Source: Pseudomonas defluvii
GTDB lineage: Bacteria; Pseudomonadota; Gammaproteobacteria; Pseudomonadales; Pseudomonadaceae
Length of the DNA: 55,495 bases
Direction: 5' to 3'
Assembly (NCBI RefSeq): GCF_001695625.1
Contig: NZ_MBPN01000027.1
Location: forward strand, 1-55,495
Part shown: positions 31,601 to 41,139 of the stretch, piece after piece
Position numbering within the stretch: the stretch's first letter is position 1
Layout of the letters: the number at the start of each line of letters is the position of its first letter
The notes under the pieces: generated by a model
Told to the model about the DNA's origin: nothing
What the model saw: only the letters and a program-made list of their open reading frames with translations
Databases searched by the model: none
Program-made: the position numbers and the translations under genes

Positions 31601-31647
31601 GGGTGTCGTTTTTTCAGGCCGCTGCGGTGCAACGGCCTTCTGCGGTT

Positions 31648-32883
31648 TCAATGCTCGCTCTTCGCTCTTTTTATCCGGATCAGGATGAGCAGGAGAATGC
31701 TGATGGCCAGTGGGCTCATGGTCAGCATGGCTTCTTTCGGGGACATCTCCAGCCCCAGGGTGTGTGCGCCCGAGTAGAGCAGCTTGAGCAGACTCAGTAG
31801 GTAGTAGGTGATGGCGATGATCGACAGGCCTTCTACCGCGCGCTGGATCTTTATTTGGGTATCCGCGCGATTGCTCAAGCTCTTGAGGATTTCTGCGTTC
31901 TGCTCTTCCATTTCGACTTGTACGCGCGCCTGCAGCAGGTCGCCGAGGTTGGCGACGCTTTTGGCCAGTTGATCCAGGCGTTGTTCGGTGACGGCGCAGT
32001 ACCTGACGGTGGGCTTGAATCGTCTTTCGATGAAGATACCGAGCCGCTGGCAGTCTCCGACATGGCTTTCCCGTAGTTCGCTCAAGCGCTCAAATACCAG
32101 TTGGGCATAGGCTTGTGTGGCGCTGAAGCGGTGCCGGGTTTTCGCGGTACTGCTGACCACTTGTGCCGACAGGTTGGCGATGTCGGCCAACAGCGCCTTG
32201 GCATCGCCGGTCTCGGCGCCGGCGTTGCGCTCTGAGAGGTTGACCAGCGTTCTGTCGAAGGTATTGAGTTGAGTACTCAGGTTTTTCGCGGTGGTGAGTG
32301 AAAGCGAGGCCATCATGCGGTAGGTCTCGATTTCCAGCAGGCGCCGGATCATGCGCCCTTGACGGTACGCATTCAGGCGTTTGTTCACGAACAGAAAGCG
32401 ATTGGTGCCATCTTCGCTCAAGCGGAAGTCGCTCCACACCACCGCATCGCCGCCACCTATGCAAGAGCCGCAGGGGTCTTTGAAACCGAAGCTGGAAAGG
32501 TCACCGTTAAAGGACGTATCGGCGCGTACCACAATTTGTACGGCGTTGATCATTTGCTGCAAGTAAGGCGCAACCCGGTCCATGAGGGCCTTTGGCGGCG
32601 GGTTCCAGCCAGGTTCGGGGTCGGACGAGGTCACCACCACTGTCAGGGTCAGAAACTCGGCGTGCCGCTCCCATTTCAATGCGTGACCTTCTAGCTGGGT
32701 GATGCCCTGAACAGTGTCGGGATCGATGGGGTCGCGGCAGAAGCTGCTCAGGAGGGTGTCGCACGGCACCTCGTGGGTGAGGAATGCCAGGTGGTAGACG
32801 TTCGCGGGCTCGTCGAAATACAGCGACGGACGGGCGTGCAACTCATTGTGCAGGGTCTTTCTTTGCGGGTGCATGTCGTTCAA
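31648..32883 (-). CDS. DUF3422 family membrane protein
   Basis: A 411-residue protein matching DUF3422: HNELHARPSLYFDEPANVYH at the start, WSDFRLSEDGTNRFLFVNKR in the middle, LRLLEIETYRMMASLSLTTAK-like helices, and two C-terminal transmembrane helices (about 350-370 and 385-405) before a basic tail. Function unknown; it is widespread in Pseudomonas. The ATG at 32883 is followed by another at residue 4. Confidence 0.88.
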   Translation of the reverse strand: MNDMHPQRKTLHNELHARPSLYFDEPANVYHLAFLTHEVPCDTLLSSFCRDPIDPDTVQGITQLEGHALKWERHAEFLTLTVVVTSSDPEPGWNPPPKALMDRVAPYLQQMINAVQIVVRADTSFNGDLSSFGFKDPCGSCIGGGDAVVWSDFRLSEDGTNRFLFVNKRLNAYRQGRMIRRLLEIETYRMMASLSLTTAKNLSTQLNTFDRTLVNLSERNAGAETGDAKALLADIANLSAQVVSSTAKTRHRFSATQAYAQLVFERLSELRESHVGDCQRLGIFIERRFKPTVRYCAVTEQRLDQLAKSVANLGDLLQARVQVEMEEQNAEILKSLSNRADTQIKIQRAVEGLSIIAITYYLLSLLKLLYSGAHTLGLEMSPKEAMLTMSPLAISILLLILIRIKRAKSEH

Positions 32884-33158
32884 GCCATCTTGGAATTGTT
32901 CTTGGCGCTTTCGATGATGCCGATGACGAAGGTGGTCAGTGCTTGTGTCAGGTTCTGCTCACTCACCTGCACCTCACGCCCTTGGCGTCATCGCTCGTTA
33001 GCAATGATCGGGCTGAGGATTGATGCGTGGCTGCTTTTCAGCGCATCAATCTGCTGCTGTTCTTGGGACAGGCTGATGTGCGCCCGAGTCACCCGTTGCG
33101 GGCGATGAGTTTCCAGAACTGGAGCTGACAATGGCCTGGGTGACGGGTTGACCGCGAT
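32884..33158 (-). pseudogene. Possible decayed coding fragment
   Basis: Read on the minus strand, the gap shows protein-like pieces in two frames: RVTRAHISLSQEQQQIDAL followed by SILSPIIANE and a stop, then SEQNLTQALTTFVIGIIESA ending KMA. No start with a good ribosome binding site opens either. I read it as a worn-out small gene; a 28-codon peptide from a GTG at about 32,970 is an alternative. Confidence 0.28.
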
Positions 33159-34058
33159 CTATTGAAGCTGCATGTCGGCGTTATCCAGCAGCCAGTCCCT
33201 GAACGCCTGTAGCGCGGGCAGGGCCTTGTTGCGCGGCGGGTACACCAGGTAATAGCTGCGCGAGCTGGCGTAGGGCAGTGCCGGGCTGCTCAGCTCGCCA
33301 CGGGCCAGTTCGTCGGTAATCAGGATCCTGGGTACCAGGCCGATACCGATGTCGGCGCGCACGGCCTGGATAAGGTGCGAGGTCAGTTCGAAGCTCGGCC
33401 CCAGGCGCATGGCCTGATGCGTCAGGCCATGGTGGATGAACCACTCGCCCCAGGCGTTGAGGTTGTTTGCGACGCTGAGCAGCACCTGTTTGCTGATGTC
33501 TTCGGGTGTCCAGCAGGGCCGTGTGGCGGCCAGGGTTGGCGAAAGGATCACCATCAGTTCTTCGGCATGCAAACGGTGGCAGATCAGCCCCGGCAGGTCG
33601 CTGGCCGCGACTACGATGGCAGCGTCGATGCCGCTGGTCGCAAAGTCGATGGGTTCGATCCGCGAATTGATATGCACCAGTACCTCGGGGTGGCTGCGGT
33701 AGAACTCATGCAGGCGCGGAAGCAGCCATTTGGAGCCAAAGGTTGGCAGGGTCGCTAGGCGCAGGCTGCCGCCGCCGGCTTGATGGGCAATCGCGTGCAG
33801 GGTGGCGCTGCGCACACGGCCCAGTGCTTCGCTGATTTCTCGCTGGTACAGACGTCCGACATCGGTAAGCTGGACGGCGCGGCCTTCACGACGGAACAGT
33901 GTCACCCCCAATTGGCGTTCCAGGATCTGGACCTGGCGGCTGACGGCGCTCTGTGTCAGCGACAGTTCTGCGGCTGCGCGGGTGTAGCTCTCGTGGCGGG
34001 CAGCGGCCTCAAAGGCCAGCAGCAGGGACATGGATGGGGTGAGGTTGCGGTAATTCAT
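33159..34058 (-). CDS. LysR-type regulator (GcvA-like)
   Basis: A 299-residue LTTR with the N-terminal winged helix (LLAFEAAARHESYTRAAAEL and LTQSAVSRQVQILERQLGV) and a C-terminal substrate-binding domain. The GcvA-like form is indicated by LTPSMSLLLAFEAAAR and the late WFIHHGL region. It is divergent from the YdiJ-type dehydrogenase gene, 151 nt between the starts, so it is the likely regulator of that gene. Confidence 0.9.
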   Translation of the reverse strand: MNYRNLTPSMSLLLAFEAAARHESYTRAAAELSLTQSAVSRQVQILERQLGVTLFRREGRAVQLTDVGRLYQREISEALGRVRSATLHAIAHQAGGGSLRLATLPTFGSKWLLPRLHEFYRSHPEVLVHINSRIEPIDFATSGIDAAIVVAASDLPGLICHRLHAEELMVILSPTLAATRPCWTPEDISKQVLLSVANNLNAWGEWFIHHGLTHQAMRLGPSFELTSHLIQAVRADIGIGLVPRILITDELARGELSSPALPYASSRSYYLVYPPRNKALPALQAFRDWLLDNADMQLQ

Positions 34059-34209
34059 TCGTAAAAGTCATCGAAGGCTGCGTGAGTATCCGTTTGTGTC
34101 TGGCTTGAAGCTCCGGGATCATGGTCATCATCCCCTACCTGATGGTGTGCCAGCCATACCGTTTTAGCAGGTATTCATGATTAAACCGATATAAATGAGG
34201 CCATCCCCA

Positions 34210-37200
34210 ATGATCGCCCGATTGACTGGTGTCACGCCGGCCACCCTGTATGCCGATTTCCTTGATGCGTTGCGCGCTGCCGGCTTCCGTGGCCAGATCA
34301 GTGCCGACTACGCCACCCGTACGGTACTGGCAACCGACAACTCGATCTATCAGCGCTTACCTCAGGCGGCGGTATTCCCGCAGGATGCCGAGGACGTGGC
34401 GCGTGTCGCTGCGTTGATGGCCGAGCCGCGCTTTCGGCAGGTCAAGCTGACGCCACGTGGCGGCGGCACCGGTACCAACGGCCAGTCGTTGACCGATGGC
34501 ATTGTTGTCGACTTGTCGCGGCACATGAACAACATTCTCGAAATCAATGTCGAGCAACGCTGGGTGCGGGTTCAGGCGGGGGTGGTCAAGGACCAGCTCA
34601 ACGCCGCCCTCAAGCCCCATGGGCTGTTTTTTGCGCCAGAGCTGTCCACCTCCAACCGTGCCACAGTGGGCGGCATGATCAATACGGATGCCAGTGGGCA
34701 GGGCAGTTGCACCTACGGCAAGACTCGCGATCACGTACTTGAGCTGCATAGCGTGCTGTTGGGTGGCGAGCTATTGCACACCGGGCCCATCGATGATGAG
34801 GCGTTGGATCAGGCCTGCGCACAGGCCGGGCGCAGCGGTGAGGTTTACCGTATGGCCCGACAGATCCATGAAACCCAGGCTGAATTGATCGAGTCGACCT
34901 TCCCCAAGCTCAACCGTTGCCTGACAGGCTACGACCTGGCACACCTGCGCGACGAGCAGGGACGCTTCAACCTCAACAGCGTGCTCTGCGGCGCCGAAGG
35001 TTCCTTGGGCTACGTGGTAGAGGCCAAGTTGAACGTGTTGCCGATTCCCAAGTATTCGGTGCTGGTCAACGTGCGTTACAGCAGCTTCATGGACGCCTTG
35101 CGCGATGCAAACGCGTTGCTGAGCCACAAGCCGTTGTCCATCGAGACGGTTGACTCGAAGGTGTTGCTGTTGGCCATGAAGGATATCGTCTGGCACAGCG
35201 TTGCCGAGTACTTTCCTGCCGACCCAGAGCGCCCGACACTGGGGATCAACCTGGTGGAGTTCAGTGGTGATGAACCGGGCGAAGTGAACGCCAGGGTGCA
35301 GGCGTTCGTCAAACACCTGCAGGCTGACACCAGTATCGAGCGTTTGGGCCATACCCTGGCCGAAGGTGCCGAGGCGGTGACCCGTGTCTATACCATGCGC
35401 AAGCGCTCGGTGGGTTTGCTTGGCAACGTTGAAGGTGAAGTGCGCCCGCAGCCGTTTGTCGAAGACACCGCCGTGCCGCCTGAGCAGTTGGCCGATTACA
35501 TCGCCGAGTTCCGCGCCTTGCTGGACAGCTATGGCCTTGCCTATGGCATGTTCGGGCATGTCGATGCTGGCGTGCTGCACGTTCGACCGGCGCTGGACAT
35601 GAAAGACCCTGCCCAGGCGGCACTGGTCAAGCCGATTTCCGATGCCGTGGCGGCGCTGACCCAGCGTTATGGTGGCCTGCTCTGGGGTGAGCACGGCAAG
35701 GGCTTGCGCTCGGAGTACGTACCGAGCTTTTTTGGCGAGCTATACCCGGCGCTTCAGGCGCTCAAGGGCGCATTTGACCCGTACAACCAACTCAACCCCG
35801 GCAAGATCTGTACGCCGGACAGCAGCGAGAGCCTGCTCAAGGTTGACGAGGTGACACTGCGCGGTGACCTGGACCGGCAGATTGACGAGCGGGTCTGGCA
35901 GAGCTTCGACAGCGCCATGCATTGCAACGGCAATGGCGCCTGCTACAACTTTGACCCCAACGACGCCATGTGCCCGTCCTGGAAAGCTACCCGCGAGCGT
36001 CAGCATTCACCTAAAGGCCGTGCTTCGCTGATTCGTGAGTGGTTGCGCCTGCAGGGTGCGGCCAACATCGATGTGCTGGCGGCAGCGAAAAAGAAAACTT
36101 CCTGGCTCAAGACGTTGCCCGCCCGGCTGCGCAACAACCGGGCGCGCCAGCGGGGTGAGGCGGACTTCTCTCATGAGGTCTACGACGCCATGGCCGGCTG
36201 CCTGGCGTGCAAGTCCTGCGCGGGGCAGTGCCCGATCAAGGTCAATGTGCCGGAGTTTCGCTCGCGCTTCCTCGAGCTCTACCATGGTCGCTATCAGCGG
36301 CCACTGCGCGATTACCTGATTGGTTCGCTGGAGTTCACGATCCCGTACATGGCCTATGCGCCAGGGCTGTACAACTGGGTGATGGGTTCGCAATGGGTCA
36401 GCCGACTGCTGGAGCGTCATGTCGGCATGCTCGACAGCCCGCTGATCAGTCGCTACAACCTGCAGGCGACGCTGACCCGTTGCAATGTCCGGCCGGCCAG
36501 TGTTCCGGCGCTGCGCGAACTGACGCCGGCGCAGCGCGAGCGCAGTATCGTGCTGGTGCAGGATGCCTTCACCCGTTACTTTGAAACACCGTTGCTGGCG
36601 TCTTTCATTGAGTTGGCTTATCGGTTGGGCTATCGGGTATTCCTGGCGCCCTACAGTGCCAATGGCAAGCCATTGCACGTTCAGGGTTTTCTCGGCGCGT
36701 TCGCCAAGGCGGCGATTCGCAATGCCAGCCAACTCAAGGTTCTGGCCGATTGCGGTGTGCCTTTGATCGGCCTGGACCCGGCCATGACGCTGGTCTACCG
36801 GCAGGAATATCAGAAGGTCCCGGGCTTGAGTGAGTGCCCGAAGGTTGCGCTGCCACAGGAATGGTTGATTGACGCGCTACCTGAGCGGGCCGTTTCCAAC
36901 CCGGAGACCTTCCGCTTGCTGGCTCACTGCACCGAGAAGACCAACGTTCCGGCCAGTACCCGGCAGTGGGAGCAGGTATTTGCTCGTCTGGGGCTGAAAC
37001 TGGTCACCGAGGCGACCGGCTGCTGCGGCATGTCGGGTACGTACGGCCACGAAGCTCGTAACCAGGAAACCTCGCGGACGATCTTTGAGCAGTCCTGGGC
37101 CGGTAAACTGGACAAGCAGGGTGAGGCGTTGGCAACAGGCTACTCCTGCCGCAGCCAGGTCAAACGCATGGCCGACCGCACGTTACGGCATCCTCTGGAG

Positions 37201-37227
37201 GTGGTGTTGCAGCACCTCTGTCGTTAA
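34210..37227 (+). CDS. ydiJ: FAD/Fe-S D-2-hydroxyacid dehydrogenase, YdiJ type
   Basis: A 1005-residue flavin-iron-sulfur oxidoreductase. Residues 50-270 hold the FAD-binding PCMH domain (TPRGGGTGTNGQSLTDGIVV, TVGGMINTDASGQGS), then FAD-oxidase C (HVDAGVLHVRPALDM; LWGEHGKGLRSEYV), a ferredoxin-like part with CLACKSCAGQCPIKVNVPEF, and a C-terminal CCG-type domain with EATGCCGMSGTYG. YdiJ homologues oxidise D-2-hydroxyglutarate or related D-hydroxyacids and pass electrons to the respiratory chain. I prefer ATG 34210, 9 nt after GAGG, over 34195. Confidence 0.88.
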   Translation: MIARLTGVTPATLYADFLDALRAAGFRGQISADYATRTVLATDNSIYQRLPQAAVFPQDAEDVARVAALMAEPRFRQVKLTPRGGGTGTNGQSLTDGIVVDLSRHMNNILEINVEQRWVRVQAGVVKDQLNAALKPHGLFFAPELSTSNRATVGGMINTDASGQGSCTYGKTRDHVLELHSVLLGGELLHTGPIDDEALDQACAQAGRSGEVYRMARQIHETQAELIESTFPKLNRCLTGYDLAHLRDEQGRFNLNSVLCGAEGSLGYVVEAKLNVLPIPKYSVLVNVRYSSFMDALRDANALLSHKPLSIETVDSKVLLLAMKDIVWHSVAEYFPADPERPTLGINLVEFSGDEPGEVNARVQAFVKHLQADTSIERLGHTLAEGAEAVTRVYTMRKRSVGLLGNVEGEVRPQPFVEDTAVPPEQLADYIAEFRALLDSYGLAYGMFGHVDAGVLHVRPALDMKDPAQAALVKPISDAVAALTQRYGGLLWGEHGKGLRSEYVPSFFGELYPALQALKGAFDPYNQLNPGKICTPDSSESLLKVDEVTLRGDLDRQIDERVWQSFDSAMHCNGNGACYNFDPNDAMCPSWKATRERQHSPKGRASLIREWLRLQGAANIDVLAAAKKKTSWLKTLPARLRNNRARQRGEADFSHEVYDAMAGCLACKSCAGQCPIKVNVPEFRSRFLELYHGRYQRPLRDYLIGSLEFTIPYMAYAPGLYNWVMGSQWVSRLLERHVGMLDSPLISRYNLQATLTRCNVRPASVPALRELTPAQRERSIVLVQDAFTRYFETPLLASFIELAYRLGYRVFLAPYSANGKPLHVQGFLGAFAKAAIRNASQLKVLADCGVPLIGLDPAMTLVYRQEYQKVPGLSECPKVALPQEWLIDALPERAVSNPETFRLLAHCTEKTNVPASTRQWEQVFARLGLKLVTEATGCCGMSGTYGHEARNQETSRTIFEQSWAGKLDKQGEALATGYSCRSQVKRMADRTLRHPLEVVLQHLCR

Positions 37228-37239
37228 GAGCGAGTAGAG

Positions 37240-37320
37240 AGCCCCTCTTGTTGCTCCACCCTGCATCAGGAGGGGCTGCAGAAGAATGTCTATTGAGGTC
37301 GCCAGCATGGCGACCTCAAT
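37240..37320 (+). terminator. Two hairpins downstream of ydiJ
   Basis: AGCCCCTC (37240-37247) pairs with GAGGGGCT (37270-37277), and ATTGAGGTCGCC (37292-37303) pairs perfectly with GGCGACCTCAAT (37309-37320). Neither has a T-run, so they are Rho-type or mRNA-end structures rather than classic intrinsic terminators. They fill most of the gap before the YdcH gene. Confidence 0.45.
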
Positions 37321-37405
37321 CGTATCGGGAGCGACTCACCTCAAGCCGCTCCATCAGAGAGCGGGTGTCAGTCGACGTTGAACAATGGCTTTCCCTCCTG
37401 CGTAC

Positions 37406-37645
37406 TCAGTTGGGTTTGCCTTTTTGCACGTGAGCAACAATGTCATCCTTGAGTTTCAGTCGCTCCTTGCGAAGCTGGGTGACCCGGTCATCCGAGGCGC
37501 CATTGCCCTCTGCCACGACGACTTCGGCATCCTTGGCATTGTACCTTTCATGCAGTCGGTCGAGTTGTGGGTCGGTTTTCCTGAGGGCATCGAACGCTTC
37601 CTTGGTCAGATTAAGGTCTGCGAGCAAATCGTGCTTAACCGGCAT
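37406..37645 (-). CDS. YdcH/DUF465 family small protein
   Basis: A 79-residue helical protein of the DUF465/YdcH family: a helix-turn-helix-like hairpin with DPQLDRLHERYNAKDAEV and VTQLRKERLKLKDDIVAHVQ, the latter being the family signature. Function unknown; common in proteobacteria. Upstream to 37,933 (288 nt) I see no gene, only A/T-rich promoter sequence for the next gene. Confidence 0.88.
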   Translation of the reverse strand: MPVKHDLLADLNLTKEAFDALRKTDPQLDRLHERYNAKDAEVVVAEGNGASDDRVTQLRKERLKLKDDIVAHVQKGKPN

Positions 37646-37933
37646 GTCTCCACCTCTGCGGGCTACTGAGTAAGGGCTTGAGTTATGAGGATAGCCGTCT
37701 TTGCCAGGTTCTGTGGCAGGGCTGGTCTGTAGCCGTATTTCTCAATCCTGATGCGCTGCAATGCCTTGTCCTGGCAGGAAGTGCAGCGTGTATGAGGCTG
37801 GCTGGCAAAAAGGCATCAAACCCTTTGTTGCCATCTTTTTCACGAAAGTTTTATGAGGCGGCGCCTAGAGTTTCGGCAGTTTTAAAGCCGTGCCAACGCG
37901 CACTCTCTCGAATTACTTTTCAAGCGAAGTCTC

Positions 37934-39565
37934 ATGTTCAAGGTAAAGCCGCTGCGTCCAGAATGGGTCACACTGATCGCTAGTTTGTATCTGCTGTTCG
38001 GATTCAACTTCACGCTTTGGCAGCACCTGTTCACGATCATTCAGGGCGACGGGCAAGGCATGCTGCTGCGCATGGCCTTCGCATTGATGCTGCTGTGCGC
38101 CTTCAATCTGATCCTGACGTTTCTGGCCTTCAAAGCTGTGCTGAAGCCTGTACTGATTGCGCTGTTCATGATCAGTGCCAGCGTTGCGTACTTCATGAAT
38201 CAGTACGGTGTGCTGATCGACGTGGGCATGTTGCGCAATGCTGTTGAGACCAATGCGACAGAAGTACGTGACCTGCTGTCTCTGAAGTGGCTTGCATACG
38301 TCTTGCTGTTGGGCGGTGTGCCGTCATTCCTGCTGATCAAGACCCCGATTCAGTACCGTGCCTGGCACCGTGAACTGCTCAGCAAGCTGGTCGTCAGCGT
38401 GGGCTGTGTTGCGGCGCTGGGCGGTGTTGCGTTGCTCAATTATCAGGGCCTTTCTTCGCTGTTTCGCAATCACCATGAACTGCGTCTGATGATCGTGCCC
38501 AGCAACTATGTGGGGGCGTCGTTCGGTTTGCTGAGTGAGCGCGCAGGTTCTGCGGTCAAGCCCTTCCAGAAGTATGGTGAAGATGCGCACCTGGCATCGT
38601 CCTGGCAGCAGCATCCACGCAAGTCGTTGACCGTACTGGTTGTTGGCGAAAGCGCTCGTGCGGAAGACTTTGGCCTGCTGGGTTATGGGCGTGATACCAC
38701 CCCGCAGTTGAGCCGTGAGGCCGGCCTGATTGCATTCAATAATGTAACCTCGTGTGGTACCGAGACTGCGGTGTCGGTGCCTTGCATGTTCTCGGGAATG
38801 ACCCGCAAGGATTACTCGGCCAGTGAGGCCAAGCGCCGTGAAGGGCTGCTGGATGTGCTTCAGCGTGCCGGGCTTGTCGTGCGCTGGCGTGACAACCAGT
38901 CTGGGTGCAAAGGTACCTGTGATCGGGTGGTGTTCGAGGATGTCAGCAACCTTCAGGACCCGGCGTTGTGCGCCGACAGCGAGTGCCATGACGAGATCCT
39001 GCTCAAGGGGTTGGAGGCTTCCCTCGACAATCTGCAGCAGGACACCGTACTGGTGCTGCACCAGATGGGCAGCCACGGGCCTGAATACTACAAGCGTTAT
39101 CCGAAAGCCTATGAGCGGTTTACGCCTGTGTGCCAGAGCAACGCACTGAACACCTGTAGCCGTGAAAGCATCACCAATGCCTATGACAACACGTTGGTCT
39201 ATACCGACCATGTCCTGGCATCGCTGATCGATATCCTGCGCAGCAAGTCAGACAAAGTGGATACCGCAATGATTTACCTGTCCGATCATGGTGAATCGCT
39301 GGGTGAATACAACCTGTTCCTGCATGGCACCCCCTATATGCTGGCACCGGAGCAACAGAAACATGTGCCGATGCTGGCGTGGTTCTCCGAGGGTTATCAG
39401 CACAGTTTTGCTGTCGATACGGCCTGCCTTGCCAAGAGCAGCAGCCAGCCGCTGAGCCAGGACAACCTGTTCCATTCGATGCTTGGTTTGCTGCAGGTTC
39501 AAAGTGGCGTGTACAAGCCTGATCTTGATCTGTTTGCCGGTTGCCGCCAGGTGACGAGCCGCTGA
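37934..39565 (+). CDS. eptA: Lipid A phosphoethanolamine transferase, EptA type
   Basis: A 543-residue inner-membrane enzyme transferring phosphoethanolamine to lipid A, which lowers surface charge and polymyxin binding. Five N-terminal transmembrane helices lie within the first 180 residues. The periplasmic sulfatase-fold domain has GESARAEDFGLLGYGRDTTP, the nucleophile threonine in SCGTETAVSVPCMF (about residue 276), and zinc ligands in LSDHGESLGEYNLFLHGTPY. Cysteine pairs in GCKGTC and CADSEC fit the family's disulfides. No PmrA box is evident upstream. Confidence 0.93.
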   Translation: MFKVKPLRPEWVTLIASLYLLFGFNFTLWQHLFTIIQGDGQGMLLRMAFALMLLCAFNLILTFLAFKAVLKPVLIALFMISASVAYFMNQYGVLIDVGMLRNAVETNATEVRDLLSLKWLAYVLLLGGVPSFLLIKTPIQYRAWHRELLSKLVVSVGCVAALGGVALLNYQGLSSLFRNHHELRLMIVPSNYVGASFGLLSERAGSAVKPFQKYGEDAHLASSWQQHPRKSLTVLVVGESARAEDFGLLGYGRDTTPQLSREAGLIAFNNVTSCGTETAVSVPCMFSGMTRKDYSASEAKRREGLLDVLQRAGLVVRWRDNQSGCKGTCDRVVFEDVSNLQDPALCADSECHDEILLKGLEASLDNLQQDTVLVLHQMGSHGPEYYKRYPKAYERFTPVCQSNALNTCSRESITNAYDNTLVYTDHVLASLIDILRSKSDKVDTAMIYLSDHGESLGEYNLFLHGTPYMLAPEQQKHVPMLAWFSEGYQHSFAVDTACLAKSSSQPLSQDNLFHSMLGLLQVQSGVYKPDLDLFAGCRQVTSR

Positions 39566-39634
39566 CGGTCGTACCGTTTCCCGACGGTGGCCCGCGTTGT
39601 ATATACTGCGGGCCATTGTTTGTGGGAGAGCCTT

Positions 39635-40768
39635 GTGGCCATCGATATTCACTGGATTTGCGACGACCGCAGCCTGGCCGAGCACTGCCTGCAGTGGCAG
39701 CAACTGCCCTTCGTGGCGCTCGATACCGAGTTTATGCGGGTTGATACCTTTTATCCCAAAGCCGGTTTGATCCAGGTTGGTGATGGGGCACGGGCTTTCT
39801 TGATCGATCCCCTACAGATTGGTGACTGGCAGCCGCTGGCGCGCCTGCTTGAAGATCAGCAGGTGACCAAGGTGCTGCATGCCTGCAGCGAAGACCTTGA
39901 AGTGTTGATGCGCTTGACCGGTAGCTTGCCTGCGCCCTTGTTCGACACGCAGTTGGCCGCGGGATACCTCAACCTGGGGTTCTCCATGGGCTACTCGCGG
40001 CTGGTTCAGGAGGTGTTGGGCATTGACCTGCCCAAGGGTGAAACCCGCTCTGACTGGTTGCAGCGTCCGTTGTCGGAAACCCAGGTCAGCTATGCGGCCG
40101 AAGATGCCGTGCACCTCGCTGAGCTTTACGAGCGCCTGCGTCCGCGGTTGTCGGATGACAAGTACGCCTGGGTACTGGACGATGGTGCGGAGCTGGTTGC
40201 GCAGATGCGCCGCGAAACCGACCCGTACGAGTTGTACCGCGAAGCCAAGCTGGCCTGGAAGCTGTCTCGCCAGCAACTGGCCGTCATGCGTGAGCTGTGT
40301 GCCTGGCGTGAGCGAGAGGCGCGCGCGCGTGATCTGCCACGCAACCGGATTCTGCGTGAGCCATCCTTGTGGCCGCTTGCCCGGACCCAGCCCGACAACC
40401 TCTCGGCGTTGGCGAAAATCGAGGATATGCACCCCCGTACCATTCGCCAGGATGGTGAGTTCCTGCTCGCTCTGATCAAACAGGCCGCAAGCATTGCGCC
40501 CGCCGAATGGCCACCGGCCTTGCCTGAGCCGTTGCCAATCGAAGCCTCGGGGGTGCTCAAGCAACTACGTGCCATCGGTCAGGCTGAAGCCGAGCGCCTG
40601 GGTATTGCCCCAGAGCTGATGCTGCGCAAGAAAACCCTGGAAGCCCTGCTCAAGAGCGGTTTTCCCAATGGCCCCTATCAACTGCCCGACTCCCTGCGCG
40701 GCTGGCGCCGCGAGCGGATGGGCCAGGCGCTGCTTGACTGCCTCGCCGGTGCCGGAGAACAACGATGA
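39635..40768 (+). CDS. rnd: Ribonuclease D
   Basis: A 377-residue 3'-5' exoribonuclease for tRNA maturation. DEDD motifs: [10 protein letters not shown] (Exo I, Asp-Glu), [11 protein letters not shown] (Exo II), and [19 protein letters not shown] (Exo III, with the Tyr/Asp). An HRDC domain follows (residues 205-290: [19 protein letters not shown]). The GTG at 39635 follows GGGAGAGCC; the in-frame extension to 39587 lacks a site. Coupled by ATGA to the YcgL gene. Confidence 0.94.
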   Translation: MAIDIHWICDDRSLAEHCLQWQQLPFVALDTEFMRVDTFYPKAGLIQVGDGARAFLIDPLQIGDWQPLARLLEDQQVTKVLHACSEDLEVLMRLTGSLPAPLFDTQLAAGYLNLGFSMGYSRLVQEVLGIDLPKGETRSDWLQRPLSETQVSYAAEDAVHLAELYERLRPRLSDDKYAWVLDDGAELVAQMRRETDPYELYREAKLAWKLSRQQLAVMRELCAWREREARARDLPRNRILREPSLWPLARTQPDNLSALAKIEDMHPRTIRQDGEFLLALIKQAASIAPAEWPPALPEPLPIEASGVLKQLRAIGQAEAERLGIAPELMLRKKTLEALLKSGFPNGPYQLPDSLRGWRRERMGQALLDCLAGAGEQR

Positions 40769-41058
40769 AACGAATCTGTTCGATCTACAAAAGCCCACGC
40801 AAGAACGAAATGTACCTCTACGTACTCAAGGCTGATGGCCTGGAGCGTGTGCCTGAAGGCTTGCTGCCGTTTTTTGGAACCCCTTTGCATGCCTTCGACC
40901 TGGTGCTGACACCCGAGCGCAAGCTGGCCCGTGAGGACATCGCCAAGGTGCTGGAAAACCTCGATCAGCAGGGCTATCACCTGCAGATGCCGCCCGCAGA
41001 AGATGAGTACATCGAGCACTTGCCCGAAGAGTTGCTGCGTCGCAACGACCCCGTCTGA
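40765..41058 (+). CDS. YcgL domain protein
   Basis: A 97-residue YcgL-domain protein: [19 protein letters not shown] at the start, [20 protein letters not shown], and [19 protein letters not shown]. Function unknown; it is found downstream of rnd in many Pseudomonas. It overlaps the rnd stop by 4 nt. A TGCGGCCA/TGGCCGCA hairpin lies after its stop (about 41,082-41,110). Confidence 0.92.
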   Translation: MKRICSIYKSPRKNEMYLYVLKADGLERVPEGLLPFFGTPLHAFDLVLTPERKLAREDIAKVLENLDQQGYHLQMPPAEDEYIEHLPEELLRRNDPV

Positions 41059-41139
41059 TTGCTGCCCTGAACATCCCCTGAGTGCGGCCATGCCATCGTG
41101 TTTGGCCGCATTCAGCGCTTCTGCAAGGTTGTATAAAAC

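Noticed and set aside
37292..37320. Perfect 12-bp hairpin as a REP/BIME-type repeat
   Set aside because: I see only one copy in the window, so a repeat family cannot be claimed. Kept only as a gene-end structure.
37646..37933. PmrA-type box upstream of eptA
   Set aside because: I looked for a direct repeat like CTTAAT-N5-CTTAAT and did not find a convincing one.
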